This document shows, in pieces, positions 1 through 8,407 of a DNA stretch of 64,000 nucleotides. The notes under the pieces were generated by a model, which worked only from the letters and a program-made list of their open reading frames with translations, did not search any database and had not been told where the DNA came from. The DNA lies in the NCBI RefSeq assembly GCF_014635325.1, contig NZ_BMCT01000008.1, forward strand, positions 1 through 64,000. Direction: 5' to 3'. Every line of letters begins with the position of its first letter. The first letter of the stretch is position 1. Position numbers and translations under genes: made by a program. This stretch comes from Azorhizobium oxalatiphilum (GTDB lineage Bacteria; Pseudomonadota; Alphaproteobacteria; Rhizobiales; Xanthobacteraceae).

Positions 1-329
1 GTCAGGACTTCTCCACCTGGTACAGCACGCTCGGCGTGCGCGTGGCCTCGGCGGTCACGTTGGGCGGCCTCACCGCCGTGCCCCACGCCTCGGTGGGCTG
101 GCGGCATGCCTTCGGCGACGTGACGCCGGAAGTGGCGATGACCTATCTCAACACGGGCACCAGCTTCACCGCGCAGGGCCTGCCCATCGGCGAGGACAGC
201 GCGCTGCTCGGCGCCGGTGTCGACTTCGCGCTCGGCAAGGGCTTCACGCTGGGCGTGGCCTATGACGGCGCCTTCTCGAACGACACCCAGAGCAACGCGG
301 TGCGCGGCACGGCCAGCTTCCAGTTCTGA
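1..329 (+). CDS. Autotransporter beta-barrel domain, C-terminal end (partial)
   Basis: The frame is open from the window edge (first full codon at base 3) and ends at a TGA at 327-329. The roughly 108 visible residues alternate hydrophobic and polar positions, are rich in Gly, Ala, Thr and Phe, and finish with a terminal Phe (TASFQF). That is the standard outer-membrane beta-strand signature recognised by the BAM complex. Phrases such as ASVGWRHAFG and GAGVDFALGKGFTLGVAYDG match the last strands of the autotransporter (type V secretion) barrel domain. The passenger lies outside the window, so its function cannot be stated. The ATG at base 36 is internal, not the true start. Confidence 0.8.
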   Translation, partial: QDFSTWYSTLGVRVASAVTLGGLTAVPHASVGWRHAFGDVTPEVAMTYLNTGTSFTAQGLPIGEDSALLGAGVDFALGKGFTLGVAYDGAFSNDTQSNAVRGTASFQF

Positions 330-772
330 AGTCGGCTAATTATAGGGCGCTTTTACCGCTCCGGAGCGAATCACCCGCCGGGGTGATGGCCGCCGCAGCG
401 GGGGAGCGAGCAGGTTGGACGGCCCGGATTGCAGCGCGATCCGGGCCGTTCCTGCATGATGCGGTATGTGTTGCGGTATCAAGGGGCGGATGGCTGCGTC
501 CGAAGGACTCGGGGGCTGCCAAAATGTTGAAATCCACCACCTGAAAAGGGCATTGTTGTAAAATTGTAAGCCGGCGCGAGGATAAGGGTGCGCGCGCCGG
601 ATTCGGGCCTGTTGCCGCCGTTGTTCGGGGGCAGGGCGGGGGGACGTTTATGGTCTGGGAGACCGTCCGTTTCCGAGGGACACCGGATGTGGCGCGCGAG
701 GCGGAGCCGCGTCGGCTTCGCCGTGGCAGGTCGCAGGCGGCACGCGCCGCCGTGACGGCTCGGGGGGACGGG
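330..772. other. Intergenic stretch with two hairpins, no gene seen
   Basis: Between the autotransporter stop and the MarR start there is no convincing coding frame. The first part holds two inverted repeats (370-387 and 419-449). The remainder presumably contains the MarR promoter. An in-frame upstream extension of the MarR frame to 650 is Arg/Gly-rich, unlike a conserved N-terminus, and is not taken as coding. Confidence 0.5.
419..449 (+). terminator. Strong hairpin behind the autotransporter gene
   Basis: Perfect 11-bp arms, ACGGCCCGGAT and ATCCGGGCCGT, enclose a 9-base loop about 90 bases past the stop. A smaller hairpin (370-387, ATCACCC/GGGTGAT) precedes it. Neither is followed by a clear T-run, so intrinsic termination is likely but not certain. 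Confidence 0.4.
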
Positions 773-1264
773 ATGAAGGATCCGATTGCGAAGACCATCG
801 GCTACCGGTTGAACCATGCTGCCCGGCTGCAACGGGCGCTGTCTGCCCGGCTGCTGGCGGATCTTGGGCTGTTTCCGGGGCAGGAAGCGGTGCTGAAGCT
901 TCTGAGCGAGCATGACGGCCGCACCATGGGCGACCTTGCCGCCGCTTTGCGCGTGCGCCCGCCCACCGCCTCCAAGACCATCGCCCGCCTGACCACGCAG
1001 GGGCTGGTGGAGCGCCGCGCCACCGATGGCGACGGCCGCCTCGTGCGCGTGTTCCTCACCAGTGCCGGCCGCGAGCGCGGGCAGGGCGTGGACGGTGTGT
1101 GGGAGGCGCTGGAGGCCGAGATCGTCGACGGCCTCGACGCCAAGGAGCGCAAACGCCTGCGCAAGCTGCTGCGCAAGGTGGAGAAGAGCCTCGCTGCCAA
1201 GCTCGGCGCCGACCACGGCGGCGACGACGAGGCCGAACATGCCGAGGATGACGACGAGGGCTGA
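773..1264 (+). CDS. MarR-family transcriptional regulator
   Basis: A 163-residue winged-helix repressor-type protein. The MarR fold is visible: an N-terminal dimerisation helix (IGYRLNHAARLQRALSARLL), a recognition region around GRTMGDLAAALRVRPPTASK, and the wing GLVERRATDGDGRLVRVFLT with the typical Asp-x-Arg pattern. The C-terminal helix is followed by a short acidic tail (DDEAEHAEDDDEG) that most family members lack. The ATG at 773 is chosen because a G-rich Shine-Dalgarno stretch (GGGGGGACGGG) lies directly upstream and homologous sequence starts there; the frame stays open back to 650 without family-like residues. Ligand and targets are unknown, and no partner gene is adjacent on the same strand. 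Confidence 0.85.
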   Translation: MKDPIAKTIGYRLNHAARLQRALSARLLADLGLFPGQEAVLKLLSEHDGRTMGDLAAALRVRPPTASKTIARLTTQGLVERRATDGDGRLVRVFLTSAGRERGQGVDGVWEALEAEIVDGLDAKERKRLRKLLRKVEKSLAAKLGADHGGDDEAEHAEDDDEG

Positions 1265-1360
1265 GGGGGGGCAGACGGGGCGCGGCTACTCCCGCATTCC
1301 GTCATTACGCATCCGGATATCGACCTGCAGAGCCGGGTGGCCGCATGGCCCGCAGGGCGG

Positions 1361-1966
1361 CTACCACGCCGGTGCGAGCCGCGCCGGGCGACGGCGGATG
1401 CGATACACGCGCGCTGGCGGCAGGTTGGCGAAGGTCTGGCCGACCAGCGTCGCCTTCAGGCCCAGCCGGTCCAGGATCGGCCGGGGCACCGGGCAGCGCG
1501 GGCCATAGGTGAACTGATAGAAGGCCCCGTCGGCGCCCATCTGGGCGAAGGCCCCCTCGAGGATGGCCATGACCTTCTTCACGGGAATGGAGAGCAGCGG
1601 CAGCCCGCTGACCACCGCGCCGACGGGCCAGCCCTGCGGGATCTCCACGCTGCGCAGGGCGGCGGCGTCCATCTGGAGCAGGTGGGCGGCGGGGAACCTG
1701 AAGGCCAGCTTGGTCGCGAATTCGGCGCCAGATTCGACGAGCACCAGATCGGATTCCCGGACGCCGCGATTGATGATGGCGCGGGTGAAGACGCCGCTGC
1801 CGGGTCCGAGTTCGAGGACCGGGCCGGTCTCGGCCGTGAGTTCGGAGGTGATGAGCTCCGCCAGAGCCTGACCGGACGGCACGATGGATGCGACCCGGAG
1901 CGGGGCGCGCAGCCAGGCCCGGAAGAAGTCGAAGGTGTCGGCGCACGTCGTCGTCATGGTGGTCAT
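1361..1966 (-). CDS. PmtA-like class I SAM-dependent methyltransferase
   Basis: About 201 residues with a Rossmann methyltransferase core. Motif I is LELGPGSGVFTRAII, an acidic strand-2 end follows (LVLVESGAEFA), and motif IV is VVSGLPLLSIP. The N-terminal DFFRAWLRAPLRVASIVPSG block and GPGSGVFT are typical of the bacterial phosphatidylethanolamine N-methyltransferase (PmtA, Sinorhizobium/Rhodobacter type), related to KsgA-like enzymes. It would act on phosphatidylethanolamine at the inner membrane face to give methylated lipids or phosphatidylcholine. The ATG at 1966 is preferred over 2179 because the upstream extension is Arg/Pro-rich and not family-like; ATG 1957 is also possible. A TetR gene lies upstream on the same strand with a matching operator-like sequence. 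Substrate is inferred from family only. Confidence 0.7.
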   Translation of the reverse strand: MTTMTTTCADTFDFFRAWLRAPLRVASIVPSGQALAELITSELTAETGPVLELGPGSGVFTRAIINRGVRESDLVLVESGAEFATKLAFRFPAAHLLQMDAAALRSVEIPQGWPVGAVVSGLPLLSIPVKKVMAILEGAFAQMGADGAFYQFTYGPRCPVPRPILDRLGLKATLVGQTFANLPPARVYRIRRRPARLAPAW

Positions 1967-2056
1967 GGGCGTTCTCTGTTGGATCGAGGCTGATCTTCGC
2001 GTGGTGGTCGGCGGCTCCGGAGCGGCGCGCGGCAGCCCGGCGAGGCAAGGGAACAT

Positions 2057-2094
2057 GGCCTGCGGTCGGCTCAGGGGAGAGCCGACCGCAGGCC
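2057..2094 (-). promoter_or_regulatory. Perfect 16-bp inverted repeat in the methyltransferase leader
   Basis: The arms GGCCTGCGGTCGGCTC (2057-2072) and GAGCCGACCGCAGGCC (2079-2094) are exact complements around a 6-base loop. The hairpin lies 91 bases upstream of the methyltransferase ATG, in the 324-base gap to the tetR stop codon. No T-run follows on either strand, so it is not a classical intrinsic terminator. It may be an attenuator, a processing site or a protein-binding palindrome. Confidence 0.6.
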
Positions 2095-2248
2095 GCACTT
2101 CGTCCGCGAACTCGGGGCGGAATCTTTGGCCGAAGTGCCTTTCGCCCCTCGGGCGGTGAGGGGCGACAAGCGGAACCATGTCTGGCGGGCCGGGAGGGAG
2201 GTGCCGCAGCCGGCCGAGAGGCCGTGGCTGTCGGCCCTCGTGGCCCCC

Positions 2249-2275
2249 AAAATAAGTGTCTGTCTAGTCAGTCAT
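2249..2275 (-). promoter_or_regulatory. Promoter/operator-like site upstream of the methyltransferase
   Basis: Read on the minus strand this is ATGACTGACTAG, then ACAGACACT and TATTTT. It aligns almost base for base with the sequence upstream of tetR (2880-2906). The shared core TGACTGACTAG contains the near-palindrome TGACTAGACA centred on CTAG. A TetR operator overlapping a promoter is the simplest reading. The distance to the start codon (about 280 bases) implies a long leader that contains the 16-bp hairpin. Confidence 0.45.
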
Positions 2276-2290
2276 TCGCTTGGCAAAACT

Positions 2291-2857
2291 TTAGGCCAGC
2301 ATGCGCCAGACGGCATCGAACCCCGAGCTGCAATGGGCTTCCGCCTGCGCAGGGTCCTGGATCATGAAATCGATGGTCGCCTCCGCCATGGCGGCGATCA
2401 GGGCCATGACGAAGGTCATGGGGACGTCGCGCATGGAACCCCTGTTCCTGCACTCCTCAAGGAGGCGCACCACCTCGGGCATGGTCCGGCTGGCCGCATC
2501 GCGGGTCTGCTGCGTCAGTTCCTCGGAGACGCTGAGGTGCGCCATCGCCCGTCGCTTCTCGGGATTGAAGCGCGCCCAGTGCAGCCAGTTGGACCACAGA
2601 CGCTGCAACTGGTCGCGCGGCTCACCCCCGGTGGGCAGGCCCGCGACGGCGAGGGTGGCCATTTCCCCCTTCAGCTCCAGATAGAGAGCGTTCAGCAGGT
2701 CGGCCTTGGTTTCGAAATAGGTGAACAGGGACCCGTTCGAAACCTCGGCCGCCTTGGCGATCTTCGCGGTCGCCGCGCCGGTTCCCTCAGTCGCGATCAC
2801 ACGGATGGCGGCTGTCAGGATGGCGTTTCGCCGTTCGTCGCTGCGTGGTCTGGCCAT
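2291..2857 (-). CDS. TetR/AcrR-family transcriptional regulator
   Basis: A 188-residue TetR-type repressor. The N-terminal helix-turn-helix is clear: RRNAILTAAIRVIATEGTGA, then KIAKAAEVSNGSLFTYFETK and ADLLNALYLELK, which is the canonical helix 2-3-4 arrangement with the GSLFTYF recognition helix. The C-terminal ligand domain (about residues 60-188) is helical and not diagnostic of a ligand. The ATG at 2857 starts directly at the usual MARPRSDERR N-terminus. The gene is followed on the same strand by the PmtA-like methyltransferase, and the two share a repeated operator-like sequence. Autoregulation plus control of the methyltransferase is therefore likely, but inferred. Confidence 0.9.
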   Translation of the reverse strand: MARPRSDERRNAILTAAIRVIATEGTGAATAKIAKAAEVSNGSLFTYFETKADLLNALYLELKGEMATLAVAGLPTGGEPRDQLQRLWSNWLHWARFNPEKRRAMAHLSVSEELTQQTRDAASRTMPEVVRLLEECRNRGSMRDVPMTFVMALIAAMAEATIDFMIQDPAQAEAHCSSGFDAVWRMLA

Positions 2858-2877
2858 GAGCCCCTCTTCTGAGGGCA

Positions 2878-2906
2878 GATTTATAAGAGAGTGCCTAGTC
2901 AGTCAA
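2878..2906 (-). promoter_or_regulatory. tetR promoter with overlapping operator
   Basis: On the minus strand TTGACT (2901-2906) acts as a -35-like element, with TATAAA 15 bases or TAAATC 17 bases downstream. The TGACTGACTAG repeat shared with 2264-2274 covers the -35 and spacer, and TGACTAGGCA is a near-palindrome around CTAG. The arrangement fits an autorepressed TetR promoter. Confidence 0.5.
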
Positions 2907-3027
2907 GTTTGCGTGCAGGAAAATCTCGGGCCTGAGTTGCCGGCTGCTTGAAGGCCTGAAGGTGGGGGCAGTCGGCGAGAGGCCGCAATCGGGGAGGCGC
3001 TACGGCGTAGAGGGGCGCCGCAAGCAA

Positions 3028-3060
3028 AACGCCCCTCCCGCGCAAGCGGAAAGGGGCGTT
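3028..3060 (-). terminator. Intrinsic terminator behind the 444-residue membrane protein gene
   Basis: AACGCCCCT and AGGGGCGTT form a 9-bp stem, and on the minus strand the hairpin is followed by GTTTTGC. It lies 55 bases beyond the stop codon at 3115. Confidence 0.65.
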
Positions 3061-3114
3061 CAACGATTCACCGTCTGTCTGTGCTTGGGAACCCGCCGTC
3101 AGGCGCGCTTCGCC

Positions 3115-4449
3115 TCAGCCGCCGTTGGCGTCGCCCTGATAGAGCTCGCCCCAGGCCGAGAAGGCATCCTGGAACGCCTGCGTGCCCGCCGGGCCCTTCT
3201 CGAAGGCCAGGATCGCCCGCTTGTTGTTGGTGTAGACGACGGGAATGTCGATCCACGGCCGGGTCTGCAGCAGCTGCAGGTTGCGGGCCTTGTCCACCTG
3301 CGCGGCGGAGAGGCCGATCAGGAAGGCGGTGGGGCTGATCTTCACCGACAGGCCGGCCAGCGGCGCGCCCTGCGCGCTCTCGGTCTGCTTCACGCGGACC
3401 ACCGGCACGTTGTTCACGCCGCCATAGGGGAAGTCGGGCGGCAGGCCAAAATTGATTTCCAGCGTGTGCGAGGCCGGCAGCGTCTGGTCGAGGTTCCGGC
3501 GCAGCGTGAAGCTCACGTTGATCTTGCGCTCGGGGATGGAGATGTCGGCGCGAATGCCGATGTCGGGCGGCAGGCCAGGGCCGCCGGCAACCGTCTCCGT
3601 CTTCCAGGTCACGGTGCCTTCGAACTGCTGCACCTGCTGCGCATTGCCGGGGCTTTCCTCGAACAGGAAGGCGCGCGTGGTGACGGCGGCGCCGGGCGCG
3701 CGGGGCGAGGTCTGCGGCTGCGTCGGCCGGGCGCCGGCATCGCCGCCGGCCTGCGTCAGGCGGTCGGCGCTCTTGGGCTGGTCCGGTGCGGGAGTGGCGG
3801 GCGCCTGCTGGGTGGCGGTCTGCTGCGGCTGCTTGCTGGCGAACAGAGCCGCCACCATGTCGCGCTTCCACACCACGCCGCCGATGGCGCCGATGACGAT
3901 GAGGGCGAGGATCAGGAACACGATCACTCGGCCCTTGCCGCCGCGCTCCTCGGGGGCGGCGGAGCCGCGCACGCGCACCTTGGCGCGGCCGATGCGGGGG
4001 CGGCGCTCGTCAAGCGTCGTGACCTCGATGGTCTGGTCGTCCTCCTCGACCTCCGGCTCGGACTCCGGTTCCACCGGTTCGGCGGGGCGCGGGGCGGCGC
4101 GGGAGAAGGCGGGACGTCCGCCGGACGCGTCGGCGGGGGTGTCGCCCTCGCGGCGCGGATTGAGCGGGGCGTGGGGGGCGGCTTCCGGCCGGGGCGGCCG
4201 GGGCGGCGGAGGCGTGGGCGCGGCGGTGGCCGGGGAGGCGTCCGCCTGCTCCATCTCGATGCGCCGGATGGCTTCTTCCAGCGCCATGCGCTCGCGGCCG
4301 ATCTCGCCCTCGGGCAAGGGCGGATCGACACTGCGCAACTGCTTCAGCAGGGCTGCCCGCGCCCGGTCGAACACCACCTTCCGGGCCTCCGCATTGTTTT
4401 GCGGGAGGCCGGAGATCGCGCGAACCAGAAGCGGGTAGTAATCAGCCAT
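3115..4449 (-). CDS. Conserved hypothetical membrane-anchored protein
   Basis: A 444-residue protein I do not recognise functionally. The N-terminal block (MADYYPLLVRAISGL, then ARKVVFDRARAALLKQL, to about residue 70) looks like a conserved helical cap. A Pro/Ala/Arg-rich, charge-alternating linker follows to about residue 165. One transmembrane helix (VIVFLILALIVIGAIGGVVW, about 175-195) precedes a Gln/Pro-rich linker and a globular C-terminal domain of about 170 residues, predicted to lie in the periplasm. That domain contains TRAFLFEESPGN and VTWKTETVAGGPGLPPDIGI. The gene lies 37 bases downstream of purA on the same strand, so co-transcription is likely, and it has its own terminator. It is comparable to unnamed proteins encoded beside purA in related alphaproteobacteria (from memory, unverified). 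No catalytic motif is visible. Confidence 0.7.
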   Translation of the reverse strand: MADYYPLLVRAISGLPQNNAEARKVVFDRARAALLKQLRSVDPPLPEGEIGRERMALEEAIRRIEMEQADASPATAAPTPPPPRPPRPEAAPHAPLNPRREGDTPADASGGRPAFSRAAPRPAEPVEPESEPEVEEDDQTIEVTTLDERRPRIGRAKVRVRGSAAPEERGGKGRVIVFLILALIVIGAIGGVVWKRDMVAALFASKQPQQTATQQAPATPAPDQPKSADRLTQAGGDAGARPTQPQTSPRAPGAAVTTRAFLFEESPGNAQQVQQFEGTVTWKTETVAGGPGLPPDIGIRADISIPERKINVSFTLRRNLDQTLPASHTLEINFGLPPDFPYGGVNNVPVVRVKQTESAQGAPLAGLSVKISPTAFLIGLSAAQVDKARNLQLLQTRPWIDIPVVYTNNKRAILAFEKGPAGTQAFQDAFSAWGELYQGDANGG

Positions 4450-4486
4450 CGTGCGGAAGCTTTACCTTGGTGTTCCAGGCCTTTGA

Positions 4487-6079
<1,593 letters not shown>

Positions 6080-6233
6080 CTAGAGTCGTGACCTTGCGAG
6101 GGGCCGCGACGTGCCGCGCGATCTTGTGTTCAGCGGCGCTGGTGCCTAGGTCTCGTGGGATGGTACAGTTGGACGATAGCCTTGGCGGGACCGCATATGC
6201 AGCGGCTCCGCAGCTTTTCGAGAGTGTCAGGCC

Positions 6234-6434
6234 ATGGTCGAATACAGCGCCGGTTATCTGAAAAACGTGCGCGACAGGCTCACGCAACTGGACGCGGGCC
6301 TGACGGACATGGGGCGGCGGGCGGTGGAAATCCTGGAGCCGCGTTTCGAGAAGGTCACGACCCGCTACGGCGCGGACACCAAGCCTGAGCCGGAGGGCGG
6401 GCCCGTCGCCGCAACATCCCCTCGGGCGGCCTGA
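6234..6434 (+). CDS. Small hypothetical protein (66 residues)
   Basis: A short frame with strongly GC-biased third positions and an amphipathic, charged helical composition: MVEYSAGYLKNVRDRLTQLD, then a helix around MGRRAVEILEPRFEKVTTRY, and a Pro/Glu tail. I recognise no family. It sits alone between purA and the nitrilase-like gene and reads away from both. No strong Shine-Dalgarno is visible. Codon pattern favours a real gene, but the length leaves doubt. Confidence 0.4.
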   Translation: MVEYSAGYLKNVRDRLTQLDAGLTDMGRRAVEILEPRFEKVTTRYGADTKPEPEGGPVAATSPRAA

Positions 6435-6485
6435 GCGCCGCAGCCTCAACGCCCTCTCCTGCACCGGCCTCCCGACGTTCTGAAC

Positions 6486-6515
6486 CGTTTCCGTGTTTCC
6501 GGGAGCGCGGAAACG
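6486..6515. repeat. Hairpin between the small frame and the nitrilase-like gene
   Basis: CGTTTCCG and CGGAAACG form an 8-bp stem. The hairpin loosely resembles the GTTTCA/TGAAAC hairpin at 30952-30972 and may be a weak terminator for either neighbour. Confidence 0.3.
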
Positions 6516-6574
6516 CTTTCAGCCATTGGTCTACCGCAAGTCCGCAGAACCGCACACACGTCTGCGGGCATTGC

Positions 6575-8335
6575 CTAACGACTACGTCGCTTTGGCCATT
6601 TGCCGGCCAGCATCTGCTGCGCGCTGTCGTTCCGGGTATCGATCTTGACCGGCTGAGCGCCCACGAGCCGCCAGGATTCGGATGTCTTCTCGTCGCCACG
6701 GCCATCCAGCGTGTGTTCCTCGAACGGCGTGGACCTGAGGCTGATGCACAGCGCCTGGCTGTCGCGCGGCAGGCTCAGCTCCGTGGTTTCCCCCCGGTCG
6801 TCGCGCCATAGCCCGATGCTGCGGGAGGGGGCGTAGCGGCCGGTGTCGTTGGTTCGTTCCACCAGCCCCAGCGAAGTGAAGCTCAGCACCGAGGAGCCGG
6901 GATCCTCTGCCAGCACGGTGGCGTAACGGGCCGGCCAGCGCTCCTTGAGCTGCGCCCCGTCCATCAGCAACGCGAAGACGATGTTCGGGCCGATGCCGCG
7001 CACCAGCTCCTGACAGGGATCGTGGCGGGCCAGATCCTCGCAGATCAGCGTGGTGACGGTGGTGGTGCCGCGCAGGACATAGACGTCGAGGCTGCGGCTG
7101 GTGATGCTGATGTCCTCCCACCAACTGATGCAGGGATCGAGGGCGGAACCCAGCGAATAGGACTGGATCTGTTGCCGGTCCAGCCGCCAGCGATGGTGCT
7201 TCTGCCGATGGGTGATCAGACCGTCATCGCCGATGACGGCGAGGGCTGCATAATTGCCGTCGGTGACTTCGGTGTCGGTGTCCCCCACCCAGTCGAACAG
7301 GCCGGCGATCAGGATTTCGACGTGCGTCTCCTTCAGGCGATCCGCCAGCTTGCGGAAGACCGAGGCGCTGAGCGACAGCTCGGGAAAGACGAGGGCGTGG
7401 ACCTCCCCTACATCCGTCTCGGCTTCGTCGATCAGCGCCTTGATGAAACTCCAGAACAGGGCGAACCCGTCGTTGCTGTCAGGGCCATGCGGAGGCCTGG
7501 ATCGCTCGCACCAGACCGGATCCACATGGAAAGCGCCCGTATCTCCGTTCTGGCCCGGTTCACCCACGATGGATTGCGCCTGAATGCGAAAGGGCATGGG
7601 CACCAGCAGGCAGTTCAGGGACTTGTCGTCCTGCGTCCTGTCATGCCTGGAGGGCGCGGTGTAGGGCAGCCAATAGGCGCGGGCCAGTCCCCGGGGCGGC
7701 AGGAGCGCCAGATTGTGGCTCAGCGACCGCAGCGTCGCGCCCACCGACGGAGTCCGGCTTTTCGGCAGCACGCAGACGAGATCGGGATTGGCCTCGGAAC
7801 AGCTGAAGGGCTGTTTCGTGTGGCCGATCTTACTCATGAAGAGTCGTTCGATGAGGTCCGCCAGCAGTGAAAGCTGGCTAGCGGATCGCTTGAAACCGAG
7901 ACCCTGCGCAGCCTCATCCGCGATGCACATCAGCGACAGGGCGAGACGCCACCATGCGGGTTCGCTCGCGACGGGGGCGAGGGTCACGAACAGGTCGGCG
8001 TCCCGGAGGGACCAGAAATCGGCCCAGATGGTCAGGACAGCGGGTGGCGGGGGTTCCTGCGCCCGCCATGCCTCGCCGGCCGTTCTCCAGTGGGCTCGAT
8101 CCATATCGTCGACTGTGATCGTGCGCAGGCTCGGGGGAAGGCTGTCGGAACAGACATGGTGATAGGCGCCGCTGCGCTGGAGGGCGGATGCGGCAATGGC
8201 GAACAGGTCCGTACAGAGATAGGGCGGGCCTCTGAAATCCGTGCCCTCTATCGGCCCCTTGGCAGCCACCATGTCGGTTTCGAAGGACAGATAGCCGTCG
8301 GGAAACAGGGCCTTGATCAGATCAATCAGCAGCAA
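6575..8335 (-). CDS. Standalone nitrilase-superfamily (C-N hydrolase) protein with long N-terminal region
   Basis: A 586-residue protein whose second half is a carbon-nitrogen hydrolase domain. The catalytic triad is visible with normal spacing: Glu319 in VFPELSL, Lys379 in HRQKHHRW, Cys432 in TTLICEDLARHD. Residues 1-290 are unusual for the superfamily. They include conserved-looking blocks such as CTDLFAIAASALQRSGAYHH and SLSHNLALLPPRGLARAYWL, and I cannot name that region. The start is TTG at 8335: no ATG or GTG precedes MVAAKG (residue 22), and GAGG lies 6 bases upstream of the TTG. The frame is open back to the ppc stop codon at 8408, 72 bases away, so co-transcription with ppc is likely. 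The architecture recalls the nitrilase half of defence-associated reverse transcriptases (DRT type 1), but no reverse transcriptase is present. Substrate unknown. Confidence 0.7.
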   Translation of the reverse strand: MLLIDLIKALFPDGYLSFETDMVAAKGPIEGTDFRGPPYLCTDLFAIAASALQRSGAYHHVCSDSLPPSLRTITVDDMDRAHWRTAGEAWRAQEPPPPAVLTIWADFWSLRDADLFVTLAPVASEPAWWRLALSLMCIADEAAQGLGFKRSASQLSLLADLIERLFMSKIGHTKQPFSCSEANPDLVCVLPKSRTPSVGATLRSLSHNLALLPPRGLARAYWLPYTAPSRHDRTQDDKSLNCLLVPMPFRIQAQSIVGEPGQNGDTGAFHVDPVWCERSRPPHGPDSNDGFALFWSFIKALIDEAETDVGEVHALVFPELSLSASVFRKLADRLKETHVEILIAGLFDWVGDTDTEVTDGNYAALAVIGDDGLITHRQKHHRWRLDRQQIQSYSLGSALDPCISWWEDISITSRSLDVYVLRGTTTVTTLICEDLARHDPCQELVRGIGPNIVFALLMDGAQLKERWPARYATVLAEDPGSSVLSFTSLGLVERTNDTGRYAPSRSIGLWRDDRGETTELSLPRDSQALCISLRSTPFEEHTLDGRGDEKTSESWRLVGAQPVKIDTRNDSAQQMLAGKWPKRRSR

Positions 8336-8407
8336 TGTGAGCCTCGAACAGTCCGACGTCTCGAAGGATTCGACCGGGGGCGACCCAAACGGCCACCCCC
8401 ACGCCCC

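Noticed and set aside
1361-2179. Longer methyltransferase starting at 2179
   Set aside because: The extra 71 residues are Arg/Pro-rich, unlike PmtA N-termini, and include the 16-bp hairpin; ATG 1966 fits the family length.
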